64,000 nt of DNA from Burkholderia sp. Ax-1719 (lineage in GTDB: Bacteria > Pseudomonadota > Gammaproteobacteria > Burkholderiales > Burkholderiaceae), in contig NZ_VWWJ01000002.1 in the NCBI RefSeq assembly GCF_011753055.1, positions 186,001 to 250,000 on the forward strand. The letters run 5' to 3'. The position numbers were made by a program, and so were the translations under genes. Positions 32,272 through 41,692 of the stretch are shown in pieces (the stretch's first letter is position 1; each line of letters begins with the position of its first letter). The notes beneath the pieces were generated by a model. That model was not told the DNA's origin. It ran no database searches and worked only from the letters and a program-made list of their open reading frames with translations.

Positions 32272-34050
32272 TCAAACCTGGACCATCGGGCCGGGGTTCT
32301 TCAAGTAGTGCTCGCGAATATTCGCGGCGGCCCAGTAAGCGAGACCGCCAACGAGGCCGGTCGGGTTATAGCCGATGCCATGCGCGAACACGCTCGCGCC
32401 CAGCACGAATACGTTCGATACATCCCAGCTTTGCAGGTACTTGTTGACCACGGAGGTCTTCGGATCGGCGCCCATCGACGTGCCGCCGTTCACGTGCGTG
32501 CTCTGATACGCGCGCGTGTCCCAATGTGCGCCGGGCTTGAGAATGCGGCCCGAAATGCTCTTCGGGTTCATCTGCTTGCCGATCTCCATCATCTTGCCGG
32601 CCACGTATTCCGAGGCGCGCAGGTCGTTGTCCTGCCAGTCGAGCGTGATGCGCAAGAGCGGTTCACCGTAAGCGTCCTTATAAGTCGGATCGAGATCGGC
32701 GAAGCAGCCGCGATACGCCATATTGCTGATCTGCGATTCGATGCGTCCCGTGTGCAGGAAGTTGTCGGCCACGGCCTGCTTCCATTCGCTGCCCCACTTG
32801 GGCGTGCCCTTGGGCAGCGGAATGCCGCGCACCGGCCCGTTGCCGGTCTGGCGCCCCCAGATGATGCCGCCACCGATAAAGCCCAGCGGGCCGTGATCGA
32901 AGTTATCCGCGTTGAATTCTTCGATCGCCTGACCGCCGCCGCCCGCGCCCATGAACTGGTTGATGTAGACGTCCTTGTCCCAGAACATGTTGACGCTGTT
33001 GAGCACCTGGTAGCAGAAGTTGCGGCCCACGGTGCCTTCGCCGGTATTGACGTCGTACGGCTTGCCGATCTTCGACGACAGCATCAGGCGGATGTTGTGC
33101 AACTGGAATGCGCCGAGCACGACCATATTCGCGGGCTGGAATACTTCGTTACCCTGAGCATCGATATAAGTGACGCCGGTGGCCTGCTTGCCGTCCTTGT
33201 CGAGTTCGACGCGCAGCACGTGCGAATTCACGCGCAGTTCGAAATTGCGCTTGCGCAGCAGGGCGGGAATGATGGCCGTTTGCGGTGAGGCCTTCGAGTA
33301 GTTCAGGCACCCATAGTCGCTGCAGAAGCCGCAGAAATTGCACGGCCCAAGCTGGCAGCCGTATTCGTTCATGTATGCGCCCGAGGCGTTGCCAGCAGGC
33401 AGCGCAAACGGCTTGTAGCCGAGTTCGCGCGCAGCCTTGGCGAAGAGGCGTCCGGTCGGATGATCGGGCAGCGGCGGCAGCGGGAATTCGCGCGAGCGAT
33501 AGGCTTCGTACGGATTGCCGCCTTCCTGTGGCTTGCCCTTGATGTTCCCCGCGCGGCCGGAGGTGCCACACACGTATTCCCAGCGGTCGAAATGCGGTTC
33601 GAGTTCGTCGTAGGTTACGCCCCAGTCTTGCAGTTGCATGCCTTCAGGGATGAACTTTTCGCCGTAGCGCTCTTTCACGCGGCTATGAAGACGCAGTTCG
33701 TCGGGCATCACGCGCGATTGCACGCCCGACCAGTGCGTACCTGCGCCGCCCACGCCTTCGCCCGGCTTGAACGAGCCGATCTGGCGATAGGGCAGGGCCG
33801 TATCGTCCTTGGTATGACGCGTGGTGACGGTGGTTTTCGCGAGGTTTTGCAGCAGCGCGTTACGCGCCGAATATTTGATCTCGTCGACGATCTGCGGATA
33901 CGCGAAATTGGGAATCGTGTCGCGGCCATCGCCGCGTTCGAGCGCGACCACTTCCAGGCCCGCGCTGCATAGTTCCATCGCCATGATCGAGCCGGTCCAG
34001 CCGAACCCGACGATCACCGCATCCACCGGCTTTTTCTTGATTGTTGCCAT
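32272..34050 (-). CDS. GMC-family FAD dehydrogenase, large subunit (gluconate 2-dehydrogenase type)
   Basis: This 592-residue flavoprotein oxidises a sugar acid, polyol or alcohol in the periplasm. The N-terminal FAD-binding Rossmann motif is VIVGFGWTGSIMAMEL. GGAGTHWSG follows near residue 110, and the C-terminal GMC motif is STHVNGGTSMGADPKTSVVN near 540. A Cys-rich stretch (CQLGPCNFCGFCSDYGC near 240) is typical of the family and may hold an iron-sulphur cluster. It has no signal peptide of its own and should be exported together with the Tat-tagged small subunit encoded upstream. Start ATG 34050 was chosen for the family-typical N-terminus. Confidence 0.94.
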   Translation of the reverse strand: MATIKKKPVDAVIVGFGWTGSIMAMELCSAGLEVVALERGDGRDTIPNFAYPQIVDEIKYSARNALLQNLAKTTVTTRHTKDDTALPYRQIGSFKPGEGVGGAGTHWSGVQSRVMPDELRLHSRVKERYGEKFIPEGMQLQDWGVTYDELEPHFDRWEYVCGTSGRAGNIKGKPQEGGNPYEAYRSREFPLPPLPDHPTGRLFAKAARELGYKPFALPAGNASGAYMNEYGCQLGPCNFCGFCSDYGCLNYSKASPQTAIIPALLRKRNFELRVNSHVLRVELDKDGKQATGVTYIDAQGNEVFQPANMVVLGAFQLHNIRLMLSSKIGKPYDVNTGEGTVGRNFCYQVLNSVNMFWDKDVYINQFMGAGGGGQAIEEFNADNFDHGPLGFIGGGIIWGRQTGNGPVRGIPLPKGTPKWGSEWKQAVADNFLHTGRIESQISNMAYRGCFADLDPTYKDAYGEPLLRITLDWQDNDLRASEYVAGKMMEIGKQMNPKSISGRILKPGAHWDTRAYQSTHVNGGTSMGADPKTSVVNKYLQSWDVSNVFVLGASVFAHGIGYNPTGLVGGLAYWAAANIREHYLKNPGPMVQV

Positions 34051-34055
34051 GCTGC

Positions 34056-34787
34056 TTAACCCCGCTTGCCGTACTGGCTGACTGGACCGTACGGATACGG
34101 CTTCGATTCGCTGACCCACTCGACGTAATCCGCGCGCGCGCCCGGATAGCCGATCATCTTCCACGAGCCCATGTCCTTGTTGCCGCCGTACATCGGATCG
34201 CCGAAATAGCCTTCCATGGTGTTCTTGAGCAGGAAGCCGCTGAAGAACGACTTCATGTTGAAGTCGTCCTGGATCTTCCCGCCTTCGACATCCTTGAGGA
34301 AGGCGATCTGTTGCGCCTTCTCCAGTTGTGCGAAAGTCTTGCCGCTGAAATGCGCCTTGCAGTACGCGTCGATAGCGCGAATGCCCAGGCGGTATTGTTC
34401 CTTCGGCGTGAGTTTCGACTGATAGCCGAATTCCGGCGCGCCCTTCTGGAATGGGCCATGCATATACCAGCGCGAGGCGTCGCCGTAGCCGGTCTGCAAC
34501 TGGCGGTCGATGTATTGCGGCACGCCCAGTTCAACGGCGCCGGGACCGACCTGATCTTTCGGGATCAGGCAGTCGCAAGCCGCGTTCACGAAAGCCCATT
34601 CATCGGGCGTGAAATAGTCCGGTTGATAGTGTTCCTGAGCGGGCGTGTCGGGCGGCGGCGCGGAGCGTTTGATCTCGTCTGCAGTGGGACGTAGCACGGC
34701 GGAGGCCGTGCCAACGGCGGCAACGGGCACGATCGCAATCGATCCCTTGAGGAACGAGCGACGGCCCGCCTTGTCTGGCGATGTCAT
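34056..34787 (-). CDS. Gluconate 2-dehydrogenase subunit 3 family protein (Tat-exported)
   Basis: This 243-residue small subunit starts with a twin-arginine signal (RRSFLKGSIAIVPVAAVGTASA). The rest matches the subunit 3 family: FTPDEWAFVNAACDCLIPKD, then LGVPQYIDRQL and GYFGDPMYGGNKDMGSWKMIGYPGA. It is the likely chaperone and export escort of the flavoprotein, whose gene begins five bases later. ATG 34787 is preferred over 34859 because it places the RR pair close to the N-terminus. The gene order small-large-cytochrome is standard. Confidence 0.92.
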   Translation of the reverse strand: MTSPDKAGRRSFLKGSIAIVPVAAVGTASAVLRPTADEIKRSAPPPDTPAQEHYQPDYFTPDEWAFVNAACDCLIPKDQVGPGAVELGVPQYIDRQLQTGYGDASRWYMHGPFQKGAPEFGYQSKLTPKEQYRLGIRAIDAYCKAHFSGKTFAQLEKAQQIAFLKDVEGGKIQDDFNMKSFFSGFLLKNTMEGYFGDPMYGGNKDMGSWKMIGYPGARADYVEWVSESKPYPYGPVSQYGKRG

Positions 34788-34911
34788 GAGGAAGGGGACT
34801 CCAGCGAGTGGCGCTGATGCGCTTGTGATACGTAGGACGCGCGCCAGCCTTCGCGACAAAGCGAGGGAGCGCGCGCCCGGAGAGCGGGGACGCTGAAACG
34901 CCTGAGAGGCG

Positions 34912-36447
34912 TCAGGCCACCCGGAAAACCTGCACGGTGCTGCTGAGTTTGCTCGACTGCGTATCGAGCGCCTGCGCGGCGGCCGTTACCTGTTCGACGA
35001 GCGCGGCGTTTTGCTGCGTAACCTCGTCCATCTGCGTGACGGCGGTGTCGACCTGTTCGATGCCGCTTTGCTGTTGTTCGGATGCCGAAGCGATTTCGTT
35101 CATGATCGCCGTGACCCGCTCCACGGCGGTGTGCAATTCAGACATCGTCGCGCCCGCCGAGGAAACCAGTTCCGTGCCATGCGAAACCGTCTCCACCGAA
35201 TTCGCGATCAGATCCTTGATTTCCTTGGCCGCAGCGGCAGAGCGCTGTGCAAGCGAGCGCACTTCGCTGGCGACCACGGCAAAGCCGCGACCCTGTTCGC
35301 CCGCGCGTGCTGCTTCCACGGCGGCGTTGAGTGCGAGGATATTGGTCTGGAAGGCGATGCCTTCGATCAGCGCGGTGATATCGGAGATCTTGCGCGAGCT
35401 GCCTTCGATCTCGCTCATGGTGTCCACCACGCGTTGGACCATCTCGCTGCCGCGCGTGGCAACGTTTGCTGCGGTGTGCGCCAGATCGCTGCCGGTGCGG
35501 GCGTTGTCCGTATTCTGTTTCACCGCCGACGTTAGCTCGTTCATGCTGGCGGCCGTTTCCTGCAACGAAGCGGCTTGCTCTTCCGTGCGCGCCGAAAGAT
35601 CGATCATGCCCGCCGCGATTTCACGCGTAGCAACCGAGACGGATTCGCTGCCCGAGCGCACCGAACCCGTCACATTGCCGAGTTCCTTGCGGGTCTTCTC
35701 GATACTTTCCAGCAGCAGACCCATTTCGTCATTTCGTTGCGCGCGCACCGGCTTGCTCAGGTTGCCCGAAGAGATGTCCTGCAGGCTTTCCAGCGCGTAA
35801 TTGAGCGGATTCATGATCGCGCGGCGCAGCATGACCCAGCCAAGACCGGCGGCGACAAGACCGAGCACAACCATCACGGCGCTGACCGTCGAGAACAGAT
35901 AGAAGTTCGATTCGGCTTCTTCGTAGCGCGTTTTCGCATTCTCGTAGAGGTGCTTTTTGACCTCGTTGTTCGCCGCGCTCATCTTGCTGTAGAGGTCGGA
36001 GAGCTGCGTCATGGCGATGTTGTCGGCGGTGTCCTTGTCGCCGGCCTGCAGCGCCTTGGTGAAGGCGGATACCGCGTCGCGCATGGCCGTGCGGCGTTCG
36101 GTGGTCTTCGCGATCAGCGGCAGTTCGTCCGGCTCGTGCGGCATCTGCTGGAACTTGGTCCACCACTCGTCCGAATTCTTGAAGAAGCCGGAGGCGCGAT
36201 CGAGTTGATCCGGCACGGTGGACGCTTCCGGATGCAGCGCCACGCGGTCGAGCACGAGGCGCGTGCGGGCAATGTAGATCTCGGCGTTGTCGATCGCCGT
36301 GGATTCGGCGAGCTTGTTGCGATAGGTGTCGCGGTTGGCGCTGTTGGCCTTTTCCGTGCTGATGAAGCCGAGCACGCCGGAGACGGTGAGCAGGGCGGCG
36401 AGAAGAGCGAAGGTGAGTGCGATACGCGCTCGAATAGTGAGTGTCAT
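34912..36447 (-). CDS. Methyl-accepting chemotaxis protein
   Basis: This 511-residue Tar-type chemoreceptor has one N-terminal membrane helix, a periplasmic four-helix-bundle ligand domain (about 35-190), a second helix, and HAMP (about 210-265). The signalling hairpin tip is very conserved ([33 protein letters not shown]). Methylation-type Glu/Gln heptads flank it ([15 protein letters not shown]). No C-terminal CheR-binding pentapeptide is seen. The ligand is unknown. It is monocistronic as far as visible, ending 124 bases before the dehydrogenase operon on the same strand. Confidence 0.95.
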   Translation of the reverse strand: MTLTIRARIALTFALLAALLTVSGVLGFISTEKANSANRDTYRNKLAESTAIDNAEIYIARTRLVLDRVALHPEASTVPDQLDRASGFFKNSDEWWTKFQQMPHEPDELPLIAKTTERRTAMRDAVSAFTKALQAGDKDTADNIAMTQLSDLYSKMSAANNEVKKHLYENAKTRYEEAESNFYLFSTVSAVMVVLGLVAAGLGWVMLRRAIMNPLNYALESLQDISSGNLSKPVRAQRNDEMGLLLESIEKTRKELGNVTGSVRSGSESVSVATREIAAGMIDLSARTEEQAASLQETAASMNELTSAVKQNTDNARTGSDLAHTAANVATRGSEMVQRVVDTMSEIEGSSRKISDITALIEGIAFQTNILALNAAVEAARAGEQGRGFAVVASEVRSLAQRSAAAAKEIKDLIANSVETVSHGTELVSSAGATMSELHTAVERVTAIMNEIASASEQQQSGIEQVDTAVTQMDEVTQQNAALVEQVTAAAQALDTQSSKLSSTVQVFRVA

Positions 36448-36854
36448 GCGTCTGTACCGATTTGACCAGGGGTGACGCAGCGCAGGTAACGGCTTCTTGA
36501 GGCAGTAGATGGCTGCGGGCGTTCCTCCTTCATATCGTCATTCGTCTGACTATATTTAGGGTGCATATCAAAATTTTTAAGAAACTACTGAAAATGTGCT
36601 TTGAAATCAGACTGTAAGGGCGCAGAAATTTTTTCGAACCGGGGCGGCTCGTACCGTCTCGGGCGCGGGGAGGCTTGCTGGCGGGGAAGTTGAAGTAAGA
36701 AAACGTTTGCTGCTGCAGAGGATGATCTTTTTGTCGTGTTTGAAGATCATTCAATCTTGAGGCTGATTATCAATTGGGGCAGCGGGTCGCAGAATCCACT
36801 CACACGCACTGCACTACGCGCCGAACTGAACGATCCACCCCTCAAGGAGCCGCC
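36448..36854. other. Divergent intergenic region, chemoreceptor / SnoaL-like gene
   Basis: These 407 bases are AT-rich around 36540-36640 and probably hold the chemoreceptor promoter. ATGATCTT (36722-36729) and AAGATCAT (36743-36750) form an inverted repeat with a 13-base spacer upstream of the SnoaL-like gene. I see no further gene here. Confidence 0.5.
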
Positions 36855-37406
36855 ATGAATACGCAAACCGTCCTTTCCGCCGCCGCCCTCGCGCTTGCTC
36901 TGGGAGCGGCCGCAGTCCCTGCGGTTGCCGTCGAAGTCGACGCCAGTCTCGTTCAGCCTCGTGAATTGATCGTCGATAAAAGCTTGCCCGCGCAACAGGT
37001 TCAGCAGCAGATTCATGCCGCCCGCCTCTATGACACGTTCTGGAGCACCGGCGACGCATCCCAGGCGCGTGCCGCGCTCGCGCCAGACTTCACGGATCGC
37101 ACGCTGCCCGCTGGCAGACCGCAGGGCGTTGCGGGACCCCTCGCCGCGTCGAAGGTCTTTCACGCCGCCGTGCCCGATGTTCACGCCGATGTCGAGCAGA
37201 TGATCGTGGCGGGCGATCGCGTGGTGACGCATCTGCATTTCACCGGGCATTTCACGGGTACCTTCAACGGCGTGCAAGGCAAAGGCCAGACGGTGGATTT
37301 CATCGCCACGGATATCTATCGTATTCAGGACGGCCGTATCACCGATAACTGGCATCTGGAAGATAACCTGACTTTTTTGCAGCAATTGGGCGTGGTCGCG
37401 AAGTAA
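36855..37406 (+). CDS. Secreted SnoaL-like (ester cyclase) protein
   Basis: This 183-residue protein starts after an AAGGAG site with a signal peptide (MNTQTVLSAAALALALGAAA, cleavage near VAVEVDA). The mature part has the SnoaL/NTF2-like fold: AARLYDTFWSTGDASQARAALA, then FTDRTLP and DGRITDNWHLEDNLTFLQQLGVV at the end. Related proteins act as polyketide or lactone cyclases, but many secreted members have no known substrate. It appears monocistronic. Confidence 0.82.
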   Translation: MNTQTVLSAAALALALGAAAVPAVAVEVDASLVQPRELIVDKSLPAQQVQQQIHAARLYDTFWSTGDASQARAALAPDFTDRTLPAGRPQGVAGPLAASKVFHAAVPDVHADVEQMIVAGDRVVTHLHFTGHFTGTFNGVQGKGQTVDFIATDIYRIQDGRITDNWHLEDNLTFLQQLGVVAK

Positions 37407-37460
37407 GCAGATCAGCCGGATATTTCGCGATCGCTTTCTATACTGCTGTGCGGGTCGTTC

Positions 37461-37493
37461 AAATGCGATTTTATATTTATTCAAATCGCATTT
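37461..37493. repeat. 11-base inverted repeat with 11-base spacer
   Basis: AAATGCGATTT (37461-37471) and its exact reverse complement (37483-37493) flank an AT-only-but-one spacer. It begins 54 bases after the SnoaL-like stop. No T-run follows, so an operator is as likely as a terminator. Centre-to-centre distance of the arms is 22 bases, about two helical turns. Confidence 0.65.
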
Positions 37494-37730
37494 AAAGGTA
37501 TGAGTTGCCTGAAATGGGCGACACGCTGGGCGCCAGATCAGCAAAATGTGCCTTCCAGCAAGGCGTGAAAGCGCACGCCTCTGTAGTGAGTAAAAAATGC
37601 CTTTAAAAATCGATTCTGCATTTGGTCAGGAATAGATTGCTGAAGATATTCAGCTTGAATTATGTATCTGTAACAAGATGTAATTGCCCTCAACGTAATG
37701 TGACATTGTTCGTATAAATAAAGTGTCGAT

Positions 37731-37775
37731 TCACAAGGTAATGCCCGATGTAATACCGGAAGTAATGCCTTGTGA
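37731..37775. promoter_or_regulatory. Triple 12-base direct repeat framed by an inverted repeat
   Basis: TAATGCC, TAATACC and TAATGCC begin at 37739, 37751 and 37763, exactly 12 bases apart. TCACAAGG (37731-37738) and CCTTGTGA (37768-37775) close them as a stem. The element lies between the possible -10 box and the first pilus gene, in what would be the mRNA leader. It could be a protein-binding array or an RNA structure. Confidence 0.55.
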
Positions 37776-37848
37776 TTCGATGCTTGCGTTCTCTTCCCGT
37801 TTTTTGCAGCCGTTCGCGAGAGTGAATCCGTATGCAGGAGCAAGGTCG

Positions 37849-38385
37849 ATGAAACGAACACACCTCATAGCCGCCGCTGTAGCCGTGCAGATCGCGTTGA
37901 TGCCGGTTGCGCCGCTCGTACCGCTGGCCGAAGCGGCGGTCTACTCGAACGGAACGGCTACCGCGACGTTCAATGTCACGCTCACGCTTCAGGCGAATTG
38001 CGCGATCTCCGCCAATCCGCTGTCCTTCGGGACCAATGGCGTGCTGGGCACGGCGATCAACCAGCAGACCACGCTCAGCGTGACCTGTACGAACACCACG
38101 CCCTATAACGTCGGGCTGGATGGCGGCAACGTGACGGGTTCTTCCGTCACGAGCCGCCTGATGGCGGGCACAGCGACCGGCAACACCACCACGACGGTGG
38201 GCTTCCAGCTCTATCAGGATGCGGGCCGCACGACGATCTGGGGCAATACGCAGGGCACCAATACGGTGGCCGGTACGGGCTCCGGTGCCGCGCAGACGCT
38301 CACGGTCTACGGCCAGGTGCCGGTGCAGACCACGCCCAAGCCGGATACCTATCAGACAACGGTTACCGCGACGGTCTACTTTTGA
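37849..38385 (+). CDS. Csu-type pilus major subunit (spore coat U domain)
   Basis: This 178-residue secreted protein has a signal peptide (cleavage near AEAAVYSNG) and one spore-coat-U domain. TATFNVTLTLQANCAISANPLSFG opens the domain and YQTTVTATVYF forms the C-terminal strand that the chaperone completes. Two cysteines form the domain disulphide. It should be the main pilin of an archaic chaperone-usher pilus used in biofilm formation. The TATATF-type N-terminal donor strand follows the signal peptide. ATG 37849 was chosen to give a normal signal peptide. Confidence 0.9.
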   Translation: MKRTHLIAAAVAVQIALMPVAPLVPLAEAAVYSNGTATATFNVTLTLQANCAISANPLSFGTNGVLGTAINQQTTLSVTCTNTTPYNVGLDGGNVTGSSVTSRLMAGTATGNTTTTVGFQLYQDAGRTTIWGNTQGTNTVAGTGSGAAQTLTVYGQVPVQTTPKPDTYQTTVTATVYF

Positions 38386-38396
38386 AGCGGGGACAC

Positions 38397-39188
38397 GTGG
38401 TTCGTGTCGCGCCGGCGGCTGCATGGGCCGTTGCGACAGCGTTGCTGTGGACGCTCGCCAACGGTGACGCCGTCGCCGCGACGCTACAGATCTCGCCGGT
38501 CACGATCGAGTTTTCCGCCGCCGAGGTTGCCACCGGCCTCACGCTGCGCAATCCCGGCGATGCGCCGCTCTATGGCCAGGTCCGCGTATTTCAGTGGAGC
38601 GAAGCGCATGGCGAGGACGTACTCACGCCCACCGGCGATGTGATCGCCAGTCCGCCGCTGATCGAGATCGCGCCGCATAGCGATCAACTCGTGCGGCTGG
38701 TGCGTGCGAACGCATCGGGTGCGTCGCCTCAGGGCGCGAGTGGTAGCGCTGGCAGTGGTGGCGCTGCCGCGCTTGAGCAGAGCTACCGAATCCTGATCGA
38801 CGAGTTGCCCGCGCCGGGCACGCCGGGTGCCGAAGGCGTGACGATCCGGTTGCGCTATTCGGTGCCGGTTTTCGTCGACGCTTCGGGGGCAGGCATGGCG
38901 CGCCCGTTGCTCGCGTGGCGTCTGGTACATGGGCCACAGGGTTATGCGCTGCGGGCGGACAACTCCGGCACCAAGCGGGCGCAGATCGCCGCGGTCTCGC
39001 TGTTCGACGATGCGGGCCATCACTGGGACGTGACGCATGGGCTGCTTGGCTATGCGCTTGCGCGGCAAAGCCGCCAGTGGAGTGTGCCGGTGCCCGCCGA
39101 CGCGAAGTTCGGCGGCCAGCTCAAGGTTCGGGCGACCGTCAACACGCTGCCGCTGGAGGACACGGTATCGATCGAGCAGGGAGGTTGA
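38397..39188 (+). CDS. Periplasmic pilus chaperone (CsuC-like)
   Basis: This protein of about 263 residues has a signal peptide and two immunoglobulin-like domains of the fimbrial chaperone family. LQISPVTIEFSAAEVATGLTLRN opens domain 1. PHSDQLVRLVRA and YRILIDELP are the usual subunit-binding strands, and a short second domain follows. The start is unclear because no ATG fits: GTG 38397 follows CGGGGA, while TTG 38382 overlaps the pilin stop. It is coupled closely to the pilin and precedes the usher. Confidence 0.88.
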   Translation: MVRVAPAAAWAVATALLWTLANGDAVAATLQISPVTIEFSAAEVATGLTLRNPGDAPLYGQVRVFQWSEAHGEDVLTPTGDVIASPPLIEIAPHSDQLVRLVRANASGASPQGASGSAGSGGAAALEQSYRILIDELPAPGTPGAEGVTIRLRYSVPVFVDASGAGMARPLLAWRLVHGPQGYALRADNSGTKRAQIAAVSLFDDAGHHWDVTHGLLGYALARQSRQWSVPVPADAKFGGQLKVRATVNTLPLEDTVSIEQGG

Positions 39189-39301
39189 ATCGCACGGCTG
39201 AACGTGAAGCGGAAAAGCAAGGCTGAAGCGCGGTGGCTCGTCGGCGCAAATGTCATGAACACGGCGCGCGCCGGAGGACAGCATGAAACGAACGACGACG
39301 A

Positions 39302-41692
39302 ATGAAACGAACTCGGAGCGCTGTGAGACGTGGCCGGGCGAGGCGCATGGTATCGGTGGCGGCGTTGCTGGCGTTTATCAGCGCCGGGGCTCATGCGCAA
39401 GGGCAGTTGATCAACGCGGGTGCGATGGACGCGCGTGATCTGTATCTCGAAGTCGATGTGAACGGACAGCGTACCGCCCAGATCGTGCACTTCCGCCAGT
39501 TGGGCGGCCATCTCTTCGCGACCGGCGAAGATCTCTCGCAAGTGGGGGTGGCGACGGCGCAACTCGGCATCGCAGATAGCGCGAGCGTTGATCTCGATTC
39601 GCTGCCGGGTCTTCATTACCGTTACGATGCGCAGCATCAGACGCTGGAACTGCAGATTCCGGATGCGATCCGCAAGCCGTTTGCGTTCGATACGCGTTCG
39701 GTTTCGACTGTGCCGCCGGCGACTTCGGCGCGCGGCCTGGTGTTCAATTATGATGCCTTCGCGCAGGGCGGATCGGCTTCCGAATTCGCCTTGTGGAGCG
39801 AGGAGCGCTATTTCGATCCCAAGGGAGTGCTAAGCAATACGGGTGTGGCCTATCTGTACCACGACCGTAATGAATACGTGCGCTACGACAGTTCGTGGAG
39901 CATGTCGAATCCCGCGAATCTGAGCACCACGCAGATTGGCGATACGATCTCGTCGTCGCTGGCGTGGACGCGTTCGATCCGCATGGGCGGTCTGCAATAT
40001 CGCAGCAATTTCGCGCTGCGTCCCGATCTCATCACCTTCCCCGTGCCCGCGTTGCCGGGCAGCGCGGTGGTGCCGACTTCCGTCGATCTCTACATCAACA
40101 GCATCCGCCAGTATTCGGGCAACGTGCCCAGCGGCCCGTTCATCATCAACGATGTGCCCGGCATCACTGGCGCGGGACAGGCTACCGTCATCACGCACGA
40201 TGCGCTGGGCCGCACGATTTCCACCTCGGTGCCGCTCTATGTGGACACGCGGTTGATGGCGGCGGGCTTGTCGAGCTATTCGTTCGAAGCGGGCTTTTTG
40301 CGCCGCAATTATGGGCTCGATTCGTTCGATTACGACTCGCGTCCTGCCGCGAGTGCCTCGTGGCGGCATGGCGTCAACGATCATTTCACGCTCGAAGCGC
40401 ACGGCGAAGCGACCGGTGGCCTCGTCAACGCGGGCGGCGGCGTGCTGTTTGGGTTGGGCTCGGCGGGGGTGGTCAACGGGTCTGTGTCGGGGAGCGGCGG
40501 CAAACTCAACGGCGCGCAGTTGAGCATCGGTTATCAATACGTGTCGCAACGGTTTTCAGTCGATGCGCAGGCGATCCGCGCGTATGGCAATTACGGCGAC
40601 CTCGCGGCGCGCGATGGTTCGCCGGTGCCGGATATCACCGACCGCGTGACGCTGGCGGTGCCGTTCCTGCGCAACCAGACGTTTTCGCTCAGTTATATCG
40701 GCTACAAGATTCCTTCCGCGCCGGTTTCGCAGATCGGTTCCGTGGCGTGGACGTTCAATTTTGGCAATCTGGTGTCCTTGAATCTGAGCGCTTACCAGGA
40801 CTTTCGGCAGCACAATTCGCGCGGCGTACTGCTTTCCGCAAGTATCGGCCTGGGCGGCAATGCGTCGATCAACGCGACGGTGGGCCGCCAGGACGGCGCG
40901 TCGACATGGAACGTCAACGCCTTGCGTCCGCCCGATTATTCCGGCGGCTGGGGTTGGGGCGTGCAGGCGGGCGGTACGGGCGCGACGCCTTTCCGCCAGG
41001 GACAGCTGCAGTTCCTGGGCCGCTATGGCGAGGCGACGGCGTCGGTGCAACAGGTCGCGGGGCAGACCATCGGCGCGCTCGACCTGACGGGCGCGGTCGT
41101 GCTGATGGACGGCACCGTGCAGCCCGCGCGGCGTATCGACGACGGCTTTGCGCTGGTGTCCACCGATGGCGTCAAGGGCATCCCCGTGCTGCACGAAAAC
41201 CGCGTGATCGGCGTGACCGATGGCAGCGGTCACCTGCTGATTCCGGACCTCAACGCGTACCAGCACAACCAGGTGGCGATCGACGCGATGCATCTGCCTG
41301 CCGATGCGCGTATCACCGATGCCTCGATGGATATCGTGCCGCAAGCGGAATCGGGCGTGCTCGCGCATTTTGGCGTGACGCGCTATCACGCGGCTTCGAT
41401 CATCGTGCACGACGCCGATGGAAAACCGTTGCCCGCGGGCGCACGCGTCCATCACGTGGAGAGTGGGCACGATACGATCGTCGGCTATGACGGACTCACG
41501 TTTGTCGATGGGCTGGCGCCGGAGAATCATCTGGAAATCGAATCCGATGACAAGCATTGCGAACTGGTTTTTGCGTGGAAAGAAGACCAGGACAATACGC
41601 TGCAGACCATCGGGCCGCTCGTGTGCCGCTTGCAGGGGCAGCAGACCAGGCCAGCAACGTCAACTTCGCCAGCAACAGGAGCGCAGCCTTGA
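39302..41692 (+). CDS. Outer-membrane usher protein (CsuD-like)
   Basis: This 796-residue protein assembles and exports the pilus. It has a signal peptide, an N-terminal chaperone-binding domain (QLINAGAMDARDLYLEVDVNG), a beta barrel with the plug region (PVPALPGSAVVPTSVDLYING-type strand near residue 250), and a C-terminal domain. The size and motifs match archaic Csu-type ushers rather than FimD. The last 20 residues are Thr/Ser/Ala/Gln-rich. The stop overlaps the start of the tip-subunit gene. Confidence 0.92.
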   Translation: MKRTRSAVRRGRARRMVSVAALLAFISAGAHAQGQLINAGAMDARDLYLEVDVNGQRTAQIVHFRQLGGHLFATGEDLSQVGVATAQLGIADSASVDLDSLPGLHYRYDAQHQTLELQIPDAIRKPFAFDTRSVSTVPPATSARGLVFNYDAFAQGGSASEFALWSEERYFDPKGVLSNTGVAYLYHDRNEYVRYDSSWSMSNPANLSTTQIGDTISSSLAWTRSIRMGGLQYRSNFALRPDLITFPVPALPGSAVVPTSVDLYINSIRQYSGNVPSGPFIINDVPGITGAGQATVITHDALGRTISTSVPLYVDTRLMAAGLSSYSFEAGFLRRNYGLDSFDYDSRPAASASWRHGVNDHFTLEAHGEATGGLVNAGGGVLFGLGSAGVVNGSVSGSGGKLNGAQLSIGYQYVSQRFSVDAQAIRAYGNYGDLAARDGSPVPDITDRVTLAVPFLRNQTFSLSYIGYKIPSAPVSQIGSVAWTFNFGNLVSLNLSAYQDFRQHNSRGVLLSASIGLGGNASINATVGRQDGASTWNVNALRPPDYSGGWGWGVQAGGTGATPFRQGQLQFLGRYGEATASVQQVAGQTIGALDLTGAVVLMDGTVQPARRIDDGFALVSTDGVKGIPVLHENRVIGVTDGSGHLLIPDLNAYQHNQVAIDAMHLPADARITDASMDIVPQAESGVLAHFGVTRYHAASIIVHDADGKPLPAGARVHHVESGHDTIVGYDGLTFVDGLAPENHLEIESDDKHCELVFAWKEDQDNTLQTIGPLVCRLQGQQTRPATSTSPATGAQP

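Larger units (their letters stand above)
37407..37848. other. AT-rich regulatory region upstream of the pilus operon
   Basis: These 442 bases contain two notable repeat structures, listed separately: an 11-base inverted repeat at 37461-37493 and a triple 12-base-period repeat at 37731-37775. TATAAA at 37713-37718 may be the -10 element of the pilus promoter. I see no convincing gene. Confidence 0.55.
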
